47,007 nucleotides of DNA from Deltaproteobacteria bacterium (lineage in GTDB: Bacteria > Desulfobacterota > Desulfovibrionia > Desulfovibrionales > Desulfovibrionaceae). The notes beneath the pieces are model-generated. The model did not search any database and was not told the DNA's origin. It saw nothing but the letters and a program-made list of their open reading frames with translations. The translations under genes were made by a program, and so were the position numbers. The stretch spans positions 1 to 47,007 of the forward strand of contig SAAX01000014.1 of assembly GCA_009929215.1 (NCBI GenBank), read 5' to 3'. Shown piece by piece: positions 41,962 through 47,007 of the stretch (position 1 is the first letter of the stretch; every line of letters starts with the position of its first letter).

Positions 41962-43716
41962 CTACTGCTGCATGCTGGCCATAAGATCCATAAGATTTTT
42001 TGTCTGCCCCGCCAGTTCGGCCACGGCATTTGCCGCTTCGCGCATGGCAGCCGATGTTTGGTGAGACATCGCGCTTATCTGGGTAATGGCGCGGTTGACC
42101 TCTTCGCTGGCGGCAGACTGCTGTTCGCTGGCAGCAGCAATGGCATTGACCTGATCGGCTGTGCCCTCCACCGTGGACACAATATCGGCCAGTGCCGCGC
42201 CAGACTGGTTGGCGTATGTGTTGGCCTCTTCAATTTGTTTGGCGGCTCTGTCCACCGAATCCATGCTCTGGATTGCGCTGGACTGGATGGCCTTGATGGC
42301 ATTGGCCACATCCTGGGTGGAAGCCATGGTTTTTTCCGCCAGTTTGCGCACTTCGTCTGCAACTACCGCAAATCCGCGCCCCGCATCGCCTGCCCGCGCT
42401 GCTTCGATAGCCGCGTTAAGGGCCAGAAGGTTGGTCTGGTCGGCGATGTCTGAAATGACACCCATGATGCGGTTGATATTTTGCGTGTGCTCGTTCAGTT
42501 GCGACATGTCGTCCCGCAGCGTAACGGAAGACTGATGCACCAGATCAATGCTGTGCAGTGACCGCTTGACGATTTCCGAGCCATTTTCGGCCTTGGCGCG
42601 TGTTTCGCTTGACGCCTGAGAGGCAACTGAGGCATTGCGCGCCACCTCCTGCACTGTGGCATTCATCTGCTGCATGGCAGAGGCCGCTTCGCTCAGTCTG
42701 CCCGATGTTTCGTGCGCGCCCTTGTCTGACTGCTCGATATGGGCGGCGAGGCGCGTTGTGGCGGCGCTCACCACCTGGGCCACTTCCTGAAGCTTGGCAG
42801 CGACAATGCGCAGGGCCTCGGTTTTGCTCTTGGTTTCAAGGTTGGCTTGCTCGGTCTGGCGTAGCGCATCGTTGGCCTTGGCCGACTGCTCTCTGGCTAT
42901 CTGCGACTCGCGCTGGGCACTTTCTATGTGCGTTTTAAGGGCCTGCACCATGGCAACAATGGATGCGTACACGCCCTGTTTTTGAGTGTTGTCGTCTATA
43001 TCATAGTCCCGTTGAACCACGCGTCTGGCGATATTGTCCAGCTCTCCCGGATCTTTGCCCAGTTGTCTGTTAATCCCCCTCAGCAGAAACAAAATAACCG
43101 CAATGCCGATAAGCACTGCCGCCAGGGAAAACCCCGTGGAAAAGATGATGGACTGCTCGCTGGTGCTTCTGGCACCTGAGCTGGCTATGTTTGCACCCTC
43201 AATGCTCAGACAGATAATCTGATCATAGAGGTCTGCCAGCTTGAGAAAGGGAGTGCGGCTGTTGGCAAGCAGCTGAATGGCTTCTTCGTTTTTTCCAGAC
43301 TTGACATGAGCCAGTAGCGTTTTGCGCATGTCTGCAAACTGGGCAGATTGCGCGTTGATTTGGGCCGTCATGTCTAAAATCGCCTGCTTGCGCTTAGACT
43401 GCGGCATTCTATCCAGGGCATCTGCAAAAATCTTTTTGCTATCACTTATGCGTCGCAGTAGCCCAGACATATGTGCCGTGTAATGTTCAATCTCATTGGG
43501 GTCATGCAGCGTGGCAATGGCGGAAAGATCGCCTCTGGCTGAAAACAGCATGGCATTAGTATTCTGGATAGCGGTAGCCGCAGGAATCCATGTGTTGTCT
43601 ATGGATGTAATTTCATCATTAATGTGTTTGATGTTTTTTATGATCATGGCAGAAGTGATCAGCATGATGATAATGATGCTTCCGAATGACAGGATCAGGC
43701 GTGCTTTTAGGCTCAT
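41962..43716 (-). CDS. Methyl-accepting chemotaxis protein with periplasmic four-helix bundle
   Basis: A 584-residue transmembrane chemoreceptor. It has an N-terminal span ([20 protein letters not shown]), a periplasmic 4HB-type sensor of about 165 residues and a second span ([19 protein letters not shown]). A HAMP-like linker ([16 protein letters not shown]) precedes the cytoplasmic signalling coil with [20 protein letters not shown] and [17 protein letters not shown]. No CheR-docking pentapeptide is visible at the C-terminus. It resembles the chemoreceptor just upstream on the same strand in architecture and in the signalling region, so the two are likely paralogues. The ligand is unknown. 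Confidence 0.92.
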   Translation of the reverse strand: MSLKARLILSFGSIIIIMLITSAMIIKNIKHINDEITSIDNTWIPAATAIQNTNAMLFSARGDLSAIATLHDPNEIEHYTAHMSGLLRRISDSKKIFADALDRMPQSKRKQAILDMTAQINAQSAQFADMRKTLLAHVKSGKNEEAIQLLANSRTPFLKLADLYDQIICLSIEGANIASSGARSTSEQSIIFSTGFSLAAVLIGIAVILFLLRGINRQLGKDPGELDNIARRVVQRDYDIDDNTQKQGVYASIVAMVQALKTHIESAQRESQIAREQSAKANDALRQTEQANLETKSKTEALRIVAAKLQEVAQVVSAATTRLAAHIEQSDKGAHETSGRLSEAASAMQQMNATVQEVARNASVASQASSETRAKAENGSEIVKRSLHSIDLVHQSSVTLRDDMSQLNEHTQNINRIMGVISDIADQTNLLALNAAIEAARAGDAGRGFAVVADEVRKLAEKTMASTQDVANAIKAIQSSAIQSMDSVDRAAKQIEEANTYANQSGAALADIVSTVEGTADQVNAIAAASEQQSAASEEVNRAITQISAMSHQTSAAMREAANAVAELAGQTKNLMDLMASMQQ

Positions 43717-43869
43717 GACAGTCTGTCCCCACAGGTGGTGTTGAAAGCTGTGTCAAAGTGTTGCGGGCAGTTGCTATGGATATATAAGCTTTTTAATGGA
43801 GGGCATGTTGCAAATGAAACATGTAAGACTGGTTTTATTGTAAAATTGTTGCTGTAGCCTGTGTCATAA

Positions 43870-43901
43870 AAGCACCGCCAACCCGGAAGTTGACGGTGCT
43901 T
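43870..43901 (-). terminator. Terminator of the second chemoreceptor gene
   Basis: On the minus strand AAGCACCGTCAAC pairs with GTTGGCGGTGCTT (one G-U pair), followed by TTATG. It lies 40 bp past the stop codon. Confidence 0.7.
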
Positions 43902-43943
43902 GAAAAAGAGGTTGCTGATGGACAGGGAGGTTTTTGAAAGATG

Positions 43944-45701
43944 TTATTGAGCACGCATTTGCATGATAAGGCCTGAAAGATCATTGGCCTGGGCTGTCAG
44001 AGCCTCTACAGCTTCTGCTGCTGCACGCATTGCAGAGGCTGTTTGCTGAGACATGTCGTTAATCTGGGCAATAACGCTTGTTACCTGATCGCTGGCGGCA
44101 GATTGTTCTTCGCTTGCAGACGAGATGGCGTTGACCTGGTCCGAGGTGGATTCCACCATAACCACGATGTCAGTTAATGCCTGCCCTGACTGCTGGGCAA
44201 AACTGTCGGCCTGCTCAATCTGAAGGGCCACATTGTCAACAGAATCCATACTTTTTGCGGCACTATTCTGAATGGCCGCGATGGCATCGGCAACGTCGTG
44301 TGTGGAAGCCATGGTTTTTTCTGCCAGTTTGCGTACTTCGTCCGCCACCACGGCAAAGCCGCGCCCGGCATCACCCGCACGGGCTGCTTCAATGGCGGCA
44401 TTAAGAGCCAGCAGGTTGGTCTGGTCGGCAATATCAGAAATAACATTCATGATGCGGTTGATGTTCTGCGTATGCTCACGCAACTGCGCCATATCGTTCT
44501 TGGTTGTTAGAGATACATGGTGTACCTGACTGATGCTGTGCAATGAGCGCTTGACGATTTCAGCGCCCTGTTCGGCTTTTTTGCGCGTTTCAAGTGAAGC
44601 GGAATTAGCGGCAGCTGCGTTTTGCGCCACCTGATGCACTGTCTTGTTCATTTGCTGGATAGCGTTGGCGGCATCGGTCAGGTGAAGCGATGTTTCGTAT
44701 GCGCTTTTGTCAGACTGCTCAATGTGGGTGGCCAACCGCGTTGAGGCCTCGCTTACCACCTGCGCCACCTGCTGAAGGCCCTCGGAAGCGGTGCTCATCG
44801 CCTCTGCCCGGCGTTGTGCATCCATGCCAGCGGCCTCAGCCTGCCGCAGGGCCTGTTCTGCCTGCTGAGCGCTTTGGCGTGCGTTTTCCGATTCCTGTCG
44901 TGTTTTGATCATGGTTTCCTTGAGCGTCTGGGCCATGGAAACCATGTCGGCATACACGCCGGTTTTGGGGCCGCCGTCGTCAATATCGTAGTCGCCGTTG
45001 GCAACCCGGCGGGCAATAACTGCCAGTTCGCCGGGGTCTTTGCCCAGCTGGCGGCCAACGGATCGCGTGAGCACCCAGGTTATGCAAATGCTGATGAGCA
45101 CGGCGGCCAGCGTTATGGCAATGGACACGTTATTGGCCTTTTGTCCCGCCTCGGCGGCACTTTGGGCTGCCGCCTTGCTGCCGGTAACGTTTATGCGCAC
45201 CACTTCGCCATAGGTGTCGCCAAGTTGCTGGAATACTGGGCGGTATTTTTTGTCGTAGGCCACGTTGGCCACACCGCGCCGCCCGTCCAGTACGCCCTTG
45301 ATGATACCCTCGCGTGCCTTGGTTTCCTGCTCCGAAAGGTCGGCAATGCGCGCCATAAGTGCCTTGCCTTCTTCTGTTTCCATACCGGGAGTGGAGCTGC
45401 GCAGCTGCATGTAGGCCGTGTGGTCGCGCTGGATGGAAGCCGTGGAATCCTGAAGATTCTTTTCGTACTTGCGGATTTCTTCTGCATAGTTTTGCGACAT
45501 TATTGACGCAAGGTCGGCCCGCAGAGAATTGAGCTGCACATTCATGGACTGAATGGCAATAACAGAAGGCAGCCAGGCCCCGTCAATCTCGCGCACTTTG
45601 CCGTTCATCTCGCCCACGTTGCGAATGGTAATGGCAGAAGACACCAGAATTATTGCAATCAGGCAACCAAAAGAGAGCACAAGTTTTGCGCCAAGTTTCA
45701 T
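43944..45701 (-). CDS. Methyl-accepting chemotaxis protein with periplasmic sensor (paralogue)
   Basis: A 585-residue chemoreceptor. It has spans near the N-terminus ([20 protein letters not shown]) and after a periplasmic four-helix domain ([20 protein letters not shown]). A HAMP-like segment with [16 protein letters not shown] and the signalling tip [18 protein letters not shown] follow. I chose the ATG at 45701 because GAGGAG lies upstream; the longer reading frame further upstream is basic, low-quality sequence without a ribosome-binding site. It shares much of its signalling region and layout with the chemoreceptor at 41962-43716. Confidence 0.92.
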   Translation of the reverse strand: MKLGAKLVLSFGCLIAIILVSSAITIRNVGEMNGKVREIDGAWLPSVIAIQSMNVQLNSLRADLASIMSQNYAEEIRKYEKNLQDSTASIQRDHTAYMQLRSSTPGMETEEGKALMARIADLSEQETKAREGIIKGVLDGRRGVANVAYDKKYRPVFQQLGDTYGEVVRINVTGSKAAAQSAAEAGQKANNVSIAITLAAVLISICITWVLTRSVGRQLGKDPGELAVIARRVANGDYDIDDGGPKTGVYADMVSMAQTLKETMIKTRQESENARQSAQQAEQALRQAEAAGMDAQRRAEAMSTASEGLQQVAQVVSEASTRLATHIEQSDKSAYETSLHLTDAANAIQQMNKTVHQVAQNAAAANSASLETRKKAEQGAEIVKRSLHSISQVHHVSLTTKNDMAQLREHTQNINRIMNVISDIADQTNLLALNAAIEAARAGDAGRGFAVVADEVRKLAEKTMASTHDVADAIAAIQNSAAKSMDSVDNVALQIEQADSFAQQSGQALTDIVVMVESTSDQVNAISSASEEQSAASDQVTSVIAQINDMSQQTASAMRAAAEAVEALTAQANDLSGLIMQMRAQ

Positions 45702-46049
45702 GTAAGGCTCCTCCACATACAGCTGAGCACAGACCTGCGGGGGGGCAGGCCGGAGTTGCGTTGACAGCAAACAGGGGGCCGCAGGGGGCGGCCTTAAACT
45801 GACAGTCTGGCGGAGAGAGAATGCGCCGCAAATACAAAGATAGCGCCTGTGCATCGTATTTTTGGGGGGGCGATGCGTTTTGCGGCGGCTGGCAGGTGGA
45901 TAATCGAATGGTCGAAAACCCGGCAAGCCACTATCTGAATTTACGGTATGTTGGAATAAAAGTTTATAGCAGAGGCAATATGTCTGCGCAAGGGGGTACT
46001 GGCTCTTGGCAGAGTGTGATTTATGGGCGGAACAGGTATTTTGAGCGCT
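45702..46049. other. 348-bp intergenic region
   Basis: No gene is convincing. It holds a sigma-28-like site at 45917-45943 and a GC hairpin (GGCCGC/GCGGCC, 45777-45793). A long minus-strand open frame crosses it, but it continues the chemoreceptor frame without a start signal. Confidence 0.45.
45917..45943 (-). promoter_or_regulatory. Possible sigma-28 promoter of the chemoreceptor gene
   Basis: On the minus strand TAAA is followed after exactly 15 bp by GCCGGGTT, matching eight of twelve consensus bases (TAAA-N15-GCCGATAA). The -35 is perfect; the -10 is only half right. It lies about 215 bp upstream. Confidence 0.3.
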
Positions 46050-47006
46050 TTACGCGGGTTTGACCAGCCAGCAGGCTGTGCTGTGCGCGCCCTGGGCAAA
46101 GGTGGGCGGCATTTCTGTTGAGCAGCGGGGCAGGGCATATGTGCAGCGGGGGTGAAAGGGGCAGCCTGTGGGCATGTTTTGCAGAGAGGGAACTGTGCCC
46201 GGTATGGTGGGCAGGCGTTCCAGCCCGCGAGAGCGGGCACTGGGGGCTGCGTGAAGCAAACCCTGGGTGTAGGGGTGGCGGGCATCGGCAAAAAGATCTT
46301 GCGCCGGGGCACTTTCTACCAGTCTGCCAGCGTACATGACGCCCACCGTGTCTGCCATTTGGGCCGCAACGCCCAGATCGTGGGTTATCAGCAGCACAGC
46401 CATGCGGCGTTCGCGGCAGCGGGCTGCAAGCAGGCGCAGAATCTGGCCTTGAATAGTTGCGTCCAGCGCGGTGGTGGGTTCGTCGGCCAAAAGCAGCTCA
46501 GGTCGGCACGAAAGGGCCATGGCAATCATGACCCGCTGGCGCATGCCGCCCGAAAGCTGGTGGGGGTAATCATCGTACCTGCTTTGCGGCGCGGGAATGC
46601 CAACCTCGGTCAGCAGTTCGATGGCGGCCTCTCGGGCCTGCGAGCTGCTGAGCCCCTCGTGCAGGCGCAGCGGTTCGGCCACCTGGTCACCAACTTTGAG
46701 CACGGGGTTGAGGGAGGTCATGGGCTCCTGAAAGATCATGCCTATCTGGCGGCCCCGAATCGTATGCATGGCTTTTTCTGGCAGAGCCAGCAGGTCTTTT
46801 CCGTGCAGCAGGATGCGCCCGGTAAGAACGGCGTTGGCGGGTGTAAGCCGCATGATAGCCTTGGCCGTAAGGCTTTTGCCACAGCCCGATTCGCCCACAA
46901 GGCAGACTGTTTCACCTTCGTTCATGCTGAAATTTATGTTGCGCACGGCGTGCAGGGGGCCTTGCGCTGTTGTGAAGGTCACTGAGAGGTTGTCCAGTTG
47001 CAGCAC
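46050..47006 (-). CDS. Peptide/nickel ABC transporter ATPase (DppD/OppD type), 5' end at window edge
   Basis: The ATPase of an oligopeptide/dipeptide importer. The visible 318 residues have Walker A GESGCGKS, the signature [15 protein letters not shown], Walker [13 protein letters not shown], the switch histidine in ITHDLGV, and the family C-terminus [15 protein letters not shown]. The first visible codon is GTG, which could be the start or an internal valine; the true start may lie just beyond the window. Normal length suggests that few residues are missing. Partner permease and binding-protein genes would be upstream, outside the window. Confidence 0.93.
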   Translation of the reverse strand: MLQLDNLSVTFTTAQGPLHAVRNINFSMNEGETVCLVGESGCGKSLTAKAIMRLTPANAVLTGRILLHGKDLLALPEKAMHTIRGRQIGMIFQEPMTSLNPVLKVGDQVAEPLRLHEGLSSSQAREAAIELLTEVGIPAPQSRYDDYPHQLSGGMRQRVMIAMALSCRPELLLADEPTTALDATIQGQILRLLAARCRERRMAVLLITHDLGVAAQMADTVGVMYAGRLVESAPAQDLFADARHPYTQGLLHAAPSARSRGLERLPTIPGTVPSLQNMPTGCPFHPRCTYALPRCSTEMPPTFAQGAHSTACWLVKPA

Positions 47007-47007
47007 C

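Noticed and set aside
45702-45926. N-terminal extension of the chemoreceptor to 660 residues
   Set aside because: The extra sequence is Pro/Arg/Cys-rich, has no ribosome-binding site and does not fit a chemoreceptor. The ATG at 45701 has GAGGAG.

Overview
The window looks like a chromosomal segment of a sulfate-reducing member of the Desulfovibrionaceae. I infer this from the moderately high GC content, the chemoreceptor with a C-terminal haemerythrin domain (DcrH-like), the highly conserved iron alcohol dehydrogenase, and the abundance of MCPs. Nothing here can be tied to a species without a search. I see no rRNA, tRNA, CRISPR array, prophage or intact insertion sequence. It reads as ordinary core chromosome with several well-defined regulatory elements.

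Layout. 1-5.1 kb, minus strand: an amino-acid ABC transporter operon with two tandem paralogous binding proteins, a permease and an ATPase, followed by mnmA (tRNA 2-thiolation). 5.1-12.9 kb: a NYN-domain protein, an O-antigen ligase-like membrane protein, thyX with an altered signature motif, a stand-alone trpB, uvrC and a secreted DUF3298 protein. 13.0-14.4 kb: a Ca2+/cation antiporter preceded by a clear yybP-ykoY manganese riboswitch with its terminator. 14.5-20.4 kb: zinc-ribbon/Yip1 protein, small protein and lipoprotein in one operon, then an unrecognised 998-residue membrane protein. 20.4-22.2 kb: a long AT-rich regulatory region and the iron alcohol dehydrogenase. 22.3-27.2 kb: yedF-like gene, a haemerythrin chemoreceptor with a near-perfect sigma-28 promoter, an OlsF-like double acyltransferase and a DksA-like protein.

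27.4-31.3 kb is a coherent catabolic unit: YheO-like regulator, RidA, a sodium/dicarboxylate-type amino-acid symporter and a CyuA-type cysteine desulfidase. The desulfidase should release 2-aminoacrylate, which RidA hydrolyses. 31.5-33 kb, minus strand: pdxST (de novo pyridoxal phosphate). 33.1-35.5 kb: a hypothetical protein, a HAD phosphatase, YggT and a DUF465 protein. 35.5-39.2 kb: ilvB-ilvN-ilvC, with an unusual 0.5-kb gap between ilvN and ilvC. 39.3-41.8 kb: a MocR-type regulator divergent from an EamA exporter, with three TGGCRC repeats between them. 41.9-45.7 kb: two paralogous chemoreceptors. The window ends in a peptide ABC transporter ATPase.

The strongest items for a second look are the manganese-riboswitch/antiporter pair, the RidA-desulfidase operon with GATA-type inverted repeats at its promoter, the 998-residue protein, the RKR variant of ThyX, and the structured or repeat-like intergenic sequences at about 20.55 kb and 37.75-38.2 kb.
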